Of a stretch of 64,000 nucleotides of DNA, positions 25,247-34,221 are shown in pieces. The notes beneath the pieces were generated by a model. It saw only the letters and a program-made list of their open reading frames with translations. It was not told the origin of the DNA and did no database searches. How positions within the stretch are numbered: the first letter of the stretch is position 1; each line of letters starts with the position of its first letter. The DNA is taken from assembly GCA_002482545.1 (NCBI GenBank), contig DLGF01000006.1:62001-126000 (forward strand). The letters run 5' to 3'. The stretch comes from Sporomusaceae bacterium UBA7701. Its GTDB lineage: Bacteria; Bacillota; Negativicutes; Sporomusales; UBA7701. Position numbers and translations under genes: made by a program.

Positions 25247-25870
25247 TCAGTCAAGGGCTCCGACGCTAAACCCAAACCGTTCTCTGATAAATTCGGTAAA
25301 CTCGCGGCAGATGGCCGGATCAAACTGGGAACCGGCGCAGCGCCTGATTTCCTCCAGGCATTCTCCCAGGCTGACCGGCGTCCGGTAACACCGGGCGGTG
25401 GTCATGGCGTCGAAGGAATCGCAGATCGCCAGCATCCGGCTGAATAAAGGGATCGCTTCCCCTGCGAGGCCGCCGGGATACCCCTTCCCGTCGTAGCGTT
25501 CGTGGTGATGCCGCATGATGCGGACAATGGGTTCCACGCCCTCGCTCACCGCCAGCATCAACGCCCCCTCGTCCGCATGCCGCTTCATGACCTCAAATTC
25601 ATCGACGGTAAGCCGTCCCGGTTTCGTCAGGATGTGCACAGGAGTCTTAATTTTCCCCACATCATGCATGACCCCCACCATATAGGCCAGGCTGATTTCA
25701 TCGGACGTCATTCCCATCTGGCTGGCGAGTCCGGCCATCAGGTCGGCCACATGCTCGGCATGCATGGAGGTGTAGGGATCGCAATAGTATATCTGCCGGC
25801 AAAAATCTTCGATGGCGTCCATATCGACCCGATCCAATATGGACTGTCCGGACTGACGCCTTTTTCCCAC
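25247..25870 (-). CDS. HD-GYP-type phosphodiesterase domain protein
   Basis: A 207-residue protein formed almost entirely by an HD domain: HAEHVADLMAGLASQMG, the HD pair in GVMHDVGKIKTP, RHHHERYDGKGYPGGLAGEAIPLFSRMLAICDSFDAMT. The HHERYDGKGYP block is the HD-GYP signature of c-di-GMP phosphodiesterases, here without a sensor or receiver domain. It starts with GTG 25870 after AGGTGA. It is the last gene of the run behind DUF523. Confidence 0.9.
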   Translation of the reverse strand: MGKRRQSGQSILDRVDMDAIEDFCRQIYYCDPYTSMHAEHVADLMAGLASQMGMTSDEISLAYMVGVMHDVGKIKTPVHILTKPGRLTVDEFEVMKRHADEGALMLAVSEGVEPIVRIMRHHHERYDGKGYPGGLAGEAIPLFSRMLAICDSFDAMTTARCYRTPVSLGECLEEIRRCAGSQFDPAICREFTEFIRERFGFSVGALD

Positions 25871-26040
25871 ATTGTCACCTATTATTCCCGGGGGGACCTT
25901 TCCTTAAACGGGGTTAACTGCAATACGGCATCGGCTCCCTAACCGTTTTTCACCTAACAGAATTCTGCATTTTCGGCAGCGACTCCTGCCGCGGCTCCGC
26001 CATTATTTTTCGCCCCCGCCCCTGGCGTTCCAGGCGGAAG

Positions 26041-26517
26041 CTAGCCGCCGGCAAGCCGGTGGAGCAGTTCTTCCGTCACTTCTTCTTCCGAATAGACCGG
26101 AATCGGGAACTGTTTGAGCAAACAGGCCAGGACGCCTTCCCCCGCCTGCAGCCGGGAGCTGAAGGTGCCGTCATAAATCCGGTGAACGCCGCAGGACGGG
26201 CTGCGTTCCTTCAGGATGGCTCCGGTCACCGGCAGGAGGCGGACAAGCTGCAGCACCTCCCCGGCCCCTTTGACGAAGGGCGAGGTGACATCCCGGCCAT
26301 CGCAGACGCAGACGCGGGCCTTTCCGACGAGGACATCCCGGCCCGAGCCGCCTTGAATCTCTGCCGGCGGCCTCGGGGTAGGCAAGCCGCCAAGCTGCTC
26401 CGGGCAAACCGGAATGACCGTCCCCGACCGGGCGTAGCGGCACAACTGTTCATGCCTGGCGGCGCCTCCGTCATAGCGGGCATGGAGGCCAAGCAGGCAA
26501 GCGCTGACGATGAGCAT
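26041..26517 (-). CDS. DUF523 domain protein
   Basis: A 158-residue protein with the DUF523 pattern: VSACLLGLHARYDGGAARH at the start, VIPVCPEQLGGLPTPRPPAEI in the centre and LKERSPSCGVHRIYDGTFS later. The conserved Cys residues (CLLG, CPEQ, SCG) suggest metal or FeS binding, but the function is unknown. The start is ATG 26517 after GGAGGAGC. It lies 19 bases after the iron alcohol dehydrogenase gene and is likely cotranscribed. Confidence 0.9.
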   Translation of the reverse strand: MLIVSACLLGLHARYDGGAARHEQLCRYARSGTVIPVCPEQLGGLPTPRPPAEIQGGSGRDVLVGKARVCVCDGRDVTSPFVKGAGEVLQLVRLLPVTGAILKERSPSCGVHRIYDGTFSSRLQAGEGVLACLLKQFPIPVYSEEEVTEELLHRLAGG

Positions 26518-26536
26518 CGCTCCTCCTGAAAGGCGG

Positions 26537-27670
26537 TCAGCGACCGAAATACAGGCGCTCAAGCACGGCAGCCATGCTTTCGGCGTCCATCTTTACCGGA
26601 TTAACCCGGGTCGAACCCTGCAGCGAATTCGCCACCAGTTCAGGCAGCGCCTGCCTGAAGGCCTCTTCGCCGAGCCCCGTCGCCCGGAAGGAGGCCGGAA
26701 TCGCCAACAGACGATTAAGCTTTCGCACCGCCTGAACAAAATCTTCTGCTCCGACCGTCTGCGCCAGCCGGCCAAGCCGGCGCGCAACCTCCGCGTCCCG
26801 GCTGTTGAACGCGAGCACCTCCGGCAGGGCAATGGCGTTGATCAGGCCGTGTCCGAGACCGAATTTGCCGCCGATCGCGTGGGCGATGCCGTGGGCCATC
26901 CCGAGGCCGACATTGGTGAAGGCCAGTCCCGCCATGCATTGATAGTTGTGGACCTTTTCCCGGCTGTCGAGGGTTTTCTCCCGGTAGGACACCGGCAGCC
27001 ATTCCAACAGTCCGGCGACCGCCTCCCGGGCCAGCGGTTCGGTAAAGTCGTCCAGGTTGGGATTGATGTAGCATTCGACCGCGTGGGTCACGGCGTCCAG
27101 GCCCGTCTCGGCGACAAGGCTCGGCGGCATCGTCATGGCAAGCTCGGCGTCCAGGATGGCGACGTCGGGAACCAGCGCCTCCGACTTGAGCCCGATCTTC
27201 AAATTGCGGTCGGGAAAGGTGATCACCGCCGCCTTGGTCACTTCCGCCCCTGTGCCGGAGGTGGAGGGAATGGCGACAAGCCGGATAAGACTGCGGGAAT
27301 TTGGCAGCGTTGCCTCGGCCAGATCAGCGAACCGGCCGACGGGGTGCTCAAAGAGCAGCGCCATCACTTTTGCGGCGTCGATGGCCGACCCGCCCCCGAC
27401 GGCGACAACCGTATCGGGCTTAAACCGGCGCATGCGCTCCAGTCCCGCCAGGACCGCCTGCGGATCGGGATTGGGCCTGACACCGGAGAATACTTCACAA
27501 ACGCCCCCGCCGGCCCGCAGCAGTTCCTCGACGCGAGCCAGCACCCCGCTTTTCTGCATCGCGGAGCCGCCGGTCACGATCAACGCCCGCTTGGCGGCCA
27601 AACCGCGCAAACTGGCCAGTGAACCCCGGCCGGTGATTAAAACCCGGCCGCCCAGAACAATTTCTTTCAT
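26537..27670 (-). CDS. iron-containing alcohol dehydrogenase
   Basis: A 377-residue group III dehydrogenase. The NAD(P) segment VAVGGGSAIDAAKVMAL is near residue 95. Metal ligands are expected in DAELAMTMPP/ETGLDAVTHAVECYINPN, HGIAHAIGGKFGLGHG. The family reduces aldehydes to alcohols (butanol, 1,3-propanediol, lactaldehyde); no diagnostic neighbour fixes the substrate. The start is ATG 27670 with GAGGTGA before it. Confidence 0.93.
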   Translation of the reverse strand: MKEIVLGGRVLITGRGSLASLRGLAAKRALIVTGGSAMQKSGVLARVEELLRAGGGVCEVFSGVRPNPDPQAVLAGLERMRRFKPDTVVAVGGGSAIDAAKVMALLFEHPVGRFADLAEATLPNSRSLIRLVAIPSTSGTGAEVTKAAVITFPDRNLKIGLKSEALVPDVAILDAELAMTMPPSLVAETGLDAVTHAVECYINPNLDDFTEPLAREAVAGLLEWLPVSYREKTLDSREKVHNYQCMAGLAFTNVGLGMAHGIAHAIGGKFGLGHGLINAIALPEVLAFNSRDAEVARRLGRLAQTVGAEDFVQAVRKLNRLLAIPASFRATGLGEEAFRQALPELVANSLQGSTRVNPVKMDAESMAAVLERLYFGR

Positions 27671-27889
27671 AATCTTCACCTCAAATTTATTGCCGGCCCG
27701 TCGAGCTTTCTTTCGTGGGCCAAAAGCCATTCCTTGCGCTATAGGCCCTGTCCGGGCTGATCACCCGATAACTTCCACGCCCGGCGGGCGACTCCTGCCG
27801 CCGGGCAGCGGAAAAGTTGCCCCGCTTTGGCAGGATACGGCGGGGCCCAGGCCGAATCTTTTATCTATTACGACCGGGAGGTGCCGTTC

Positions 27890-29431
27890 ATGAAAAAAAT
27901 AATTCTCGCTTTCTTATTGGCTGCAATGCTTGTTTCACCCGCCGCCGCCCAAACCATCCTGTATATCCCTGCCGACAACCGTCCGGTCAGCTTCAGCGAC
28001 GTCGCCGACACCGCCCGGGCTGCCGGAGTCGATATCCTGGTGCCGCCGGAATCAGCCCTGGGAAACCGGACTCAACCGGGCGCTCCTGACGAGCTCTGGT
28101 CATGGCTATTGGAGCATGGACCGGAAGCGGACGCAATCGTCGTTTCGGGCGATTCGCTGCTCTACGGCAGTCTGGTAGCTTCCCGGACCCATCACACGCC
28201 GCAGGCTGTTCTTCAAGAGCGCCTGGCCAACTTCGCCGCCCTGAGGGAGCATAATCCCGCTTTGCGAATCTACATATACAACACGATCATGCGGACGCCG
28301 CAGGCCAGCGCCGGCGGCGTGGAGCCCCCGTACTACGAAACCTACGGTCCGAGCATCTTCCGCCTGACCGCCCTTCAGGACAAACAGGAGCTTCAGCCCC
28401 TGTCACGGCGGGAAGCGGCCGAGCTGAAAAAGCTTGAGGCGACCTTGCCGGCCGAGGCGCTCGCCGACTGGTTCGACCGGCGGAATAAGAACTATGCCGC
28501 CAACGCCCGCCTGATCGGCTATGTGCGGGAAGGCCTGGTCGATTATCTCATTCTCGGACGGGACGACTGTTCTCCCCTTTCCCAATCGCACAAGGAGTCC
28601 CGCCACCTGAGCCAGGAAGCCGCCGGGCTGCCGGCGAGCCGCTACGCCTCCTTCCCAGGGGCGGACCAACTCGGGATGGTGCTCCTGACGCGGGCCATCA
28701 ACGATTACAACTTCCAGATCCCCATCGTGCGGGTGCTCTATGCCCCGGGCGCCGGCGGGCAGACGATCCCTACTTATGAAGATGTTCCCTTCAGCCAGAC
28801 GATTTTCGCCCACCTGGCGGCAGCCGGCGGCGTTCCGCTGGCCACGGCCAAACCGGATCTCTATCTCGCGGTCAACACCCCCGAGAACGGAATAACCCGG
28901 GAAGCCAACACCCCGGCCAACCAGTCCCGGCCCGGAAAAGCCCTCCTGGCCTTCGTGGACATGGTGGAACAGAAACTGGAAGCCGGCGAACGGGTTGCCG
29001 TAGCCGACATCGCTTTTGCCAACGGCGCGGACAACGCCCTGATGAACGAGCTTGCCCGCCGCGGCCTGCTCTACCGCCTGGAGTCTTATTCCGGCTGGAA
29101 CACCGCCAGCAATACCCTCGGTTATACCATTGGCCAGGGAATGCTGGCCCCGGCCATGTCGCCCCGGGCCAAGAACGACCTCCTTTCCGTCCGGTTCCTG
29201 GATGACTGGGCCTATCAGTCCAATATCCGCCAGGAAGTGGCGGCTCAGATTCTCTATCCGCAGGGAGGAAGCTACTTCCGGCTCGACGGCCTGTCCGGCC
29301 AGCTCACGGACGAAACCGAGCGGCGCATCCGGCAGTTCGCCGACACCCGCCTGGCGGACCACCGTCCGGGCAGCCTGCGCGTTTCCTTCCCCTGGAACCG
29401 GATGTTTGAAGTCAAGGTTGAAGTGAAATAA
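27890..29431 (+). CDS. DUF4127 family secreted protein
   Basis: A 513-residue protein with a cleavable signal peptide (MKKIILAFLLAAMLVSPAAA). It begins the mature part with TILYIPADNRPVSFSDVADTAR, the typical DUF4127 start, and continues with LLYGSLVASRTHH and ILGRDDCSPLSQSHKE. The family is found in Firmicutes and is functionally undescribed; the acidic, Asp/His-rich motifs look enzymatic. ATG 27890 has GGGAGGTG nine bases upstream. It is the only plus-strand gene in this part and has its own terminator. Confidence 0.9.
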   Translation: MKKIILAFLLAAMLVSPAAAQTILYIPADNRPVSFSDVADTARAAGVDILVPPESALGNRTQPGAPDELWSWLLEHGPEADAIVVSGDSLLYGSLVASRTHHTPQAVLQERLANFAALREHNPALRIYIYNTIMRTPQASAGGVEPPYYETYGPSIFRLTALQDKQELQPLSRREAAELKKLEATLPAEALADWFDRRNKNYAANARLIGYVREGLVDYLILGRDDCSPLSQSHKESRHLSQEAAGLPASRYASFPGADQLGMVLLTRAINDYNFQIPIVRVLYAPGAGGQTIPTYEDVPFSQTIFAHLAAAGGVPLATAKPDLYLAVNTPENGITREANTPANQSRPGKALLAFVDMVEQKLEAGERVAVADIAFANGADNALMNELARRGLLYRLESYSGWNTASNTLGYTIGQGMLAPAMSPRAKNDLLSVRFLDDWAYQSNIRQEVAAQILYPQGGSYFRLDGLSGQLTDETERRIRQFADTRLADHRPGSLRVSFPWNRMFEVKVEVK

Positions 29432-29436
29432 CGATA

Positions 29437-29463
29437 AGAAAAGCGGCCGCCGGCCGCTTTTCA
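29437..29463 (+). terminator. terminator of the DUF4127 gene
   Basis: AAAAGCGGCC-GCC-GGCCGCTTTT hairpin five bases after the stop. Part of its right arm (CCGCTTTTCA) recurs at 29602 beyond repeat copy 3. Confidence 0.75.
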
Positions 29464-29478
29464 GTCTGTTAGGAAACC

Positions 29479-29603
29479 CAGGCTGGCGAGAAAAGTCCAG
29501 ATGCAATGCTCTTAGAGCCAGGTGCGCAAGTTCTCAGCGCGTATGCTTAGAGGCGCGGCCTACCTCTTGCGGGTGCGACGCAGATGGGCCTTTCTCGCCA
29601 GCC
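29479..29603 (+). repeat. interspersed terminal-inverted-repeat element, copy 3
   Basis: CAGGCTGGCGAGAAAAGTCC at 29479 and GGGCCTTTCTCGCCAGCC to 29603, with a shortened interior. The interior keeps only the module GTGCGCAAGTTCTCAGCGCG to TACCTCTTGCGGGTGCGACGC that is also in copies 1 and 2. It lies between the ends of two convergent genes. Confidence 0.9.
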
Positions 29604-29614
29604 GCTTTTCATGT

Positions 29615-30052
29615 CTAATAACTGATGAGCGCCGCCATCAGCAGGCCGGTGGCCACGCTGACAAACGCGGAGAAGATTCCGACCGCCAGATTCCCCTGGG
29701 GAATTTCCTTGAGAACCGTGAAGGGAGTAATCAGTTCAAAGAGGTAAAAGACAACCACCTGAAATACGGCGCCCAAAAGCCCCCAGACCACCAAGTCCAA
29801 CAGCCCGACGGAATGGTAGATGGCTGAAGCCATCACCAGGGACAACCCCAGGATCTTTCCGCCCAGGGCATACGCCGCGGCCTGAGCGGCCAGAACCTTC
29901 CGCCGGTCCCCCAGCTCCGCCCCGTCGGCCATAAGCCGGTTCTCCTTATAGGGGGTCGTCGCCATAAACAGGAGGATTCCCAGCCCCAAAAGCGGCACCG
30001 AAACCGTCAGGTACAGCAAGAAATTGAGGATGTTGGGCCACTGACCCGCCAT
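29615..30052 (-). CDS. DUF350 family membrane protein (YjfL-like)
   Basis: A 145-residue protein with four hydrophobic helices. The DUF350 features are the N-terminal LNFLLYLTVSVPLLGLGILLF, an amphipathic loop with the charged GDRRKVLAAQAAAYALGGKILGLSL, and a second pair of helices ending SVATGLLMAALISY. The gene group DUF350 / glutathionylspermidine-synthase-like / small lipoprotein / small cytosolic protein parallels the yjfL-yjfC-yjfM-type gene sets of enterobacteria, whose function is unknown. Confidence 0.87.
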   Translation of the reverse strand: MAGQWPNILNFLLYLTVSVPLLGLGILLFMATTPYKENRLMADGAELGDRRKVLAAQAAAYALGGKILGLSLVMASAIYHSVGLLDLVVWGLLGAVFQVVVFYLFELITPFTVLKEIPQGNLAVGIFSAFVSVATGLLMAALISY

Positions 30053-30073
30053 AAAAGCATCACGCCTCCTTCA

Positions 30074-31315
30074 TTACTCCTCCGCTAGACAGACCGGGAC
30101 GAAATAGGCCAGGTCATCGGTGATCAAGCCTCCGGCCCTCGCCAGTACGGCCGACGCCCGGCCGTCGATCAAAAACGCTCCCCACATCAGCCGGCCGCTG
30201 AAGGGGCCTTCCAGGGTCTGAACCTCCGCCGGTTCCAGCTCCTGGTATTGCTGATAGACCATCAGCTGGTCCCAGTAGTGTTCTCCCTGGTCCCGCTCGG
30301 CCAGTTGCCCGTCTTTGTCGAAGATGGCGATCCCGCCGCCTTCCCGCCCCAGCGCCGGCTTGACCACATAGCGGCACCGGCCGGCAAAGCGGTTCTCGAG
30401 ATAGGTCGGCAACATATATTCGCCGATGGCGGCCAACTCCTCCGGCGCAAAAAAAGCTCCGGCCTCATAGAGCCCCCAGATTAAAGCCTGCAGGGCCTTG
30501 CTCTGAGCGATAAGCGCGCCGGGCGGGTTGATGGCCGCCAGCTTCCGCCGGCGCAACAGCTCCAGAACCTGGGCGCCCGTCGGATACCCGTCTTCATCCT
30601 GATCCTCGGCCAGCATCCCCAGCGGATGCAGCCGGTACCATATCTCCACCGGCCGGAGCCCATCGGCGGTCCGGGCATAAAATCCTTCCCCGTCGACCCG
30701 GAGATCCTTCAGGGGAATGAACCGCCCGCCCAGTCCCGACACCCGGCACAGGTACCGCGCCGTGCCGGCGTCCTCGTCATGCCAGTCCAGGGCACTGAAC
30801 CAAATATGCTCCGCCCGGTAGCCCAAGTTCCGGTATAAGTCGACCATCCGCCGGAACCCGGAAGCCAACTGGGATTCCAGGCCGGTGTTGGGGTTGCGCG
30901 CCCCGTGAAAATCACACACTTTCCCATTCACATAAAAAGCTTCCACAATCCCCCCGGGGGTATCGCTATTGAATTCGAGCATTTTCCAGCCGGAGGCCGT
31001 ACGGGCAAAATCAAACCGGCCGATCAGCGTGGCTTTGTCGGCTATTACCGGCCGGCGGACCGCCGCCAGGGCCGCGGGAGGAAGGCCCAGCTCCGCAAGC
31101 AGCTCGTCGCCCCGTTCCTGTACCGCAGCCACCGTTTTCGCATAGACTTTACCCAGCCTGTCGGCCGCCTCCCTCAGGGCGCCGACGGCTTCAGGGGTTA
31201 TCGGCCGGGGAATCGCCAGGGCATATTCCCTGCCGTACATCCAGTCCCAGTTGAAAACGCCTTCTTCCCGGAGCGGCTGATAGAGCTGCTCGCGTTGCCG
31301 GGCGTAATCATCCAT
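30074..31315 (-). CDS. glutathionylspermidine-synthase-like ATP-grasp enzyme (YjfC/YgiC family)
   Basis: A 413-residue pre-ATP-grasp/ATP-grasp enzyme. Substrate-side motifs IGRFDFARTASGWKMLEFNSDTPGG and the ATP-grasp segments YVVKPALGREGGGIAIFD and EPAEVQTLEGPFSGRLMWGAFLIDGRAS are clear. The relatives lack the amidase domain of true GspS and form amide bonds between unknown partners. The ATG shares one base with the stop of the lipoprotein gene, so expression is coupled. The 21-base gap to DUF350 supports one operon. Confidence 0.92.
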   Translation of the reverse strand: MDDYARQREQLYQPLREEGVFNWDWMYGREYALAIPRPITPEAVGALREAADRLGKVYAKTVAAVQERGDELLAELGLPPAALAAVRRPVIADKATLIGRFDFARTASGWKMLEFNSDTPGGIVEAFYVNGKVCDFHGARNPNTGLESQLASGFRRMVDLYRNLGYRAEHIWFSALDWHDEDAGTARYLCRVSGLGGRFIPLKDLRVDGEGFYARTADGLRPVEIWYRLHPLGMLAEDQDEDGYPTGAQVLELLRRRKLAAINPPGALIAQSKALQALIWGLYEAGAFFAPEELAAIGEYMLPTYLENRFAGRCRYVVKPALGREGGGIAIFDKDGQLAERDQGEHYWDQLMVYQQYQELEPAEVQTLEGPFSGRLMWGAFLIDGRASAVLARAGGLITDDLAYFVPVCLAEE

Positions 31316-31686
31316 CAGCCGCCACCGCCAGTCCCCAGTCCGCCAATACCCCCTTTGGGAGCCGAGCCGCCGGAAATGGTCGCGTTATGCCCGCCGGGAG
31401 CGGGCGTTCCGGCAATTCCCGGGCCGCGCGGCGCCGAATAATAACCCCCGGGAAGGTAGTAAAGGCCTCCTCCCGGCCGGCTTTCCGGCTGACCGACCGG
31501 TTCTCCGTCGTCATCGCAATATCCGTCCCCGTTGCGGTCAACATGGACATGCTTTGCCTGCGAATCGTCGGTCAGGCCGCACCCGGGCGCCGCCACCAGC
31601 AGCACCGCCGTGAACAGGCCAAGAAGCCTGGCCGTCTTAGACAGCTCGCCGGTTTCGCATCCTTCCGTCCGCTTCTCCGGAGCCAT
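31315..31686 (-). CDS. small Gly-rich lipoprotein with a DxDGDG-type loop
   Basis: A 123-residue lipoprotein: hydrophobic signal (LLGLFTAVLLVAAPGC, lipidated Cys), then HVDRNGDGYCDDDGE, which resembles an EF-hand/dockerin calcium loop, and a Gly/Pro/Tyr-rich tail ending GGLGTGGGG. In enterobacterial clusters a DUF1190 lipoprotein occupies the same slot; sequence similarity to it is not apparent. The Gly/Ser-rich tail could be an acceptor for the adjacent ATP-grasp ligase, which is speculation. Confidence 0.75.
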   Translation of the reverse strand: MAPEKRTEGCETGELSKTARLLGLFTAVLLVAAPGCGLTDDSQAKHVHVDRNGDGYCDDDGEPVGQPESRPGGGLYYLPGGYYSAPRGPGIAGTPAPGGHNATISGGSAPKGGIGGLGTGGGG

Positions 31687-31698
31687 CGCCTTCCCCCC

Positions 31699-32139
31699 TT
31701 ACACCGCCCGTTTAGCGTAATATACATATACCCTCCGGTCCTCGTCCAATACCGTGAGGGTCCTCAGCCATTCCTCCCCGAGCCAGAACCAGTAGTCGCA
31801 CAGGAGGTGCAGCACCACTTCCGCTCCGTCGGAAAAATCGAAAGCCTGCAACAATAAGCCGGGGGGTTCCCCTTCCCAGTCCTGCCGCAGCTCAACCCTC
31901 ACCCCGTGAAGCGCCGGCGGGGTCTTGTCCCCCGGGTCGGCCTTGCCGGCTTCCTGCACATAGATGACCGAAGTGACCGGTTCGATCGCCGAGGAGGTCT
32001 TCTCATAGACGATTCCGTCCTTGATGAACCTGTCGCAGGCAAAGCGGGCCGCTATTTCCAGAAGACCGATCCCGTCATAGGTGTACAAAACGGGATAACC
32101 CTGCTCCTCGTCCAGCCTGCGGTATTCCAGAAACCCCAT
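31699..32139 (-). CDS. hypothetical cytosolic protein of the DUF350/ATP-grasp cluster
   Basis: A 146-residue protein without signal or membrane segments, mixed alpha/beta, rich in aromatic residues (YDGIGLLEIAARFACDRFIKDGIVYEK; LHLLCDYWFWLGEEWLRTLTVL). No family was recognised. The start is ATG 32139 after AGGAGGGG; a longer frame upstream only shadows the racemase-fold gene. It lies 12 bases before the lipoprotein gene and is therefore first in the four-gene unit. Confidence 0.8.
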   Translation of the reverse strand: MGFLEYRRLDEEQGYPVLYTYDGIGLLEIAARFACDRFIKDGIVYEKTSSAIEPVTSVIYVQEAGKADPGDKTPPALHGVRVELRQDWEGEPPGLLLQAFDFSDGAEVVLHLLCDYWFWLGEEWLRTLTVLDEDRRVYVYYAKRAV

Positions 32140-32159
32140 GATGCCCCTCCTCTGCTGTT

Positions 32160-33272
32160 CTAAACCGGCGGCTGCCGGGTTCCGCCGCGAAGATCGACGG
32201 GAATCGACCGTTCCACCAGACCGCGCCGGTGGCCGATCAGCGAACTCGTCATATTGGCCACCGAGCAGGCGTGATTCGGGATGATTTCCAGTTTGTCCCC
32301 CACGGTAACGGTCGTCGGCCCCACGATCCGGACCTTGCCCACTTCTTCGGAGAGTGCGGCCACCAGCAGTTCGGGATGCCCCTTGACCAGGCCGAACCCG
32401 GCGAGCAGGGCGTTGCCGTGGGCGCCCTTGTCGAGGCCCAGGCACTTGCTTCCGGCGTCGATGATCAGCGTATCCGGCCTGGGGCGGGAAATAACCGTGG
32501 CCAGCACCGTGAGCGAACAATCGGCCTCGGTCGCGACCCCCAGGGCCATCTGGATATTATCGAAAAATACATAGTTGCCGGGCCGCAGCACCGTCACCAC
32601 CCCGCTCGCCATTGCCGGCTCGGCGGTGGGGGTACTCCCGGTGGCAACCACCGGAACGGAAAAACCGCGCGCGGCGAGGGCCTTCTTGGCTGCCGCCAGG
32701 GCCTGTATTTCTTCCTGGGCGACTCTGGCGACATCCTCCGGGCCCGAGGCGGCGTAGGCCTGCCCGGGATGGGTGCTGATCCCCCGGAAAGACAGCGCGC
32801 TGCAGGATGCCAGCTCCGCCGCCAGAGCAGGTGCCGCTTCCGGGGCCACCCCAAACCGGCCCAGGCCGCAGTCGACGATAATCAGATACCGGATCTTCCG
32901 GCCGGCGGCGCTCAGGGCGGCGTCCAGCTCCCTGGCCGCCGCCGCGCCATCCAGACAGATGGTCAGGTCGGTCCGGCCGGCCAGGGCGGCCACGCGCGCG
33001 ACGTTTTCCCTTCCCGCCACCGGATAAGCCAGGGTGATGTTGTCAAAGCCCTGGTTGACCAGTCCTTCCGCTTCGTCCAGCGTTCCCGTCAGGAAGCCCC
33101 CCGCCCCGTGTTTTCGCTGCAGGCCGGCAATTACGGTGCTTTTATGGGTTTTGGTCATCGGCGCCAGGGCCACGCCCCGCGCCTTGCAGGCTGCGGCCAT
33201 TTTCCCGATGTTCGTTTCCAGAATATCCAGATCCACCAAAAAATTCGGGGTAACCAGATCGGCGATGTTCAT
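32160..33272 (-). CDS. D-threonine-aldolase-like / alanine-racemase-fold PLP enzyme
   Basis: A 370-residue fold-type III PLP enzyme. It starts TPNFLVDLDILETNIGKMA, with the PLP lysine in APMTKTHKS and the C-terminal metal-site pattern IPNHACSVANMTSSLIG (His/Cys), as in D-threonine aldolases and D-serine dehydratases (DSD1 type). It probably cleaves or dehydrates a D-hydroxy amino acid. ATG 33272 follows GGAGGAGGG. It lies 20 bases before the cytosolic protein gene and may share the transcript. Confidence 0.88.
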   Translation of the reverse strand: MNIADLVTPNFLVDLDILETNIGKMAAACKARGVALAPMTKTHKSTVIAGLQRKHGAGGFLTGTLDEAEGLVNQGFDNITLAYPVAGRENVARVAALAGRTDLTICLDGAAAARELDAALSAAGRKIRYLIIVDCGLGRFGVAPEAAPALAAELASCSALSFRGISTHPGQAYAASGPEDVARVAQEEIQALAAAKKALAARGFSVPVVATGSTPTAEPAMASGVVTVLRPGNYVFFDNIQMALGVATEADCSLTVLATVISRPRPDTLIIDAGSKCLGLDKGAHGNALLAGFGLVKGHPELLVAALSEEVGKVRIVGPTTVTVGDKLEIIPNHACSVANMTSSLIGHRRGLVERSIPVDLRGGTRQPPV

Positions 33273-33477
33273 GAACGTCCCTCCTCCAATCATGACTGTT
33301 TGACTTTCATTATATTTCCCCGTCCGCCGGAACCTACCCGGACCGGATGGTACCCGGCTTGGGATATGCGTTTCGTTCGGCATCAGCTTCAAGCGCTCCC
33401 ACCTTTCTTACATTCAACACCCCCGGTCATTTCCCTTCGCCGTCCCTGCCGATCTCTGCCGTTGTCCGGCGGGATAA

Positions 33478-33508
33478 AAAAAGAAGACGCCCGCAAGCGT
33501 CCCTTCGC
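33478..33508 (-). terminator. terminator of the anchored hypothetical protein gene
   Basis: Minus-strand GACGC-TTGCGG-GCGTC hairpin followed by TTCTTTTTTT, just after the stop at 33512. Confidence 0.8.
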
Positions 33509-33511
33509 CGG

Positions 33512-34009
33512 TTAGTCTACGGGGCTATACTGGATTTCCCAGGACAGCGTCCCTGTGCGCGACGAATCCTTGAAAACCCGCCGCTCGTGCATGGAATAGC
33601 CTATCACGCTGATTTGCTTGGCCGTCCGGTCCGGCGCCAATTTCAGATTCGTGACGCCGGGCGGTATGAGTTCCTGCCCGCCGTCTTCCCAGGTAATCCG
33701 GATAGCCGACTTCTGGGCGTTTTCCCCCGTCGCCTGAAAGCCTACGATATGTAGTTCTTTCGCCAGCCGGCCGGTTATTTTGAGCGGCAGCTCGGCCCGG
33801 CCTTCAAAAGGAACTTCAACGCCGCTCAGGGTATATAAGGGAGGCAGCGTTTTAATCGTCACCGCATCCGAAGGCACCGCCGCCTGCTCTGCAGGAGCCG
33901 CAGCCTTGCCGGAATCGGCCGAATTGCCGGCCATCCAGACATAACCGATCAGGATGAGCAGAAAGCACCCGAGCAAACCACCGATTAACGGGGATCGAAT
34001 TTTGGACAT
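33512..34009 (-). CDS. hypothetical membrane-anchored protein
   Basis: A 165-residue protein with one N-terminal helix (PLIGGLLGCFLLILIGYVWM), an Ala/Pro linker and an extracytoplasmic beta-rich domain (about 60-165) of predicted Ig-like strands. This domain includes VEVPFEGRAELPLKITGRL, IRITWEDGGQELIPPGVTNLKL and TGTLSWEIQYSP. Family not recognised. The start is ATG 34009, six bases after GGAGGG. It is divergent from the tyrS leader and has its own terminator. Confidence 0.75.
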   Translation of the reverse strand: MSKIRSPLIGGLLGCFLLILIGYVWMAGNSADSGKAAAPAEQAAVPSDAVTIKTLPPLYTLSGVEVPFEGRAELPLKITGRLAKELHIVGFQATGENAQKSAIRITWEDGGQELIPPGVTNLKLAPDRTAKQISVIGYSMHERRVFKDSSRTGTLSWEIQYSPVD

Positions 34010-34172
34010 CGGCATCCCTCCGCCTCCATTGTAAAAGACCGCCCCGACAATCGCAAGAGTGTAGCGGCGGCAATTTTTACTTATTTTCTGGTATTTATAG
34101 CCTATACCGCCGGCAGCCTTGTTATTCCTGCCGGACCTTTCCTGGCAGAGGACCGGCGGCGCGGGTCCAATA

Positions 34173-34201
34173 TTGACATTTGGCCGGCCCCTTGCTATAA
34201 T
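34173..34201 (+). promoter_or_regulatory. consensus promoter of the tyrS T-box transcript
   Basis: -35 TTGACA (34173-34178), 17-bp spacer and -10 TATAAT (34196-34201). Both hexamers match consensus exactly. Confidence 0.9.
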
Positions 34202-34221
34202 GCTTTTAATATATAGCAGTA

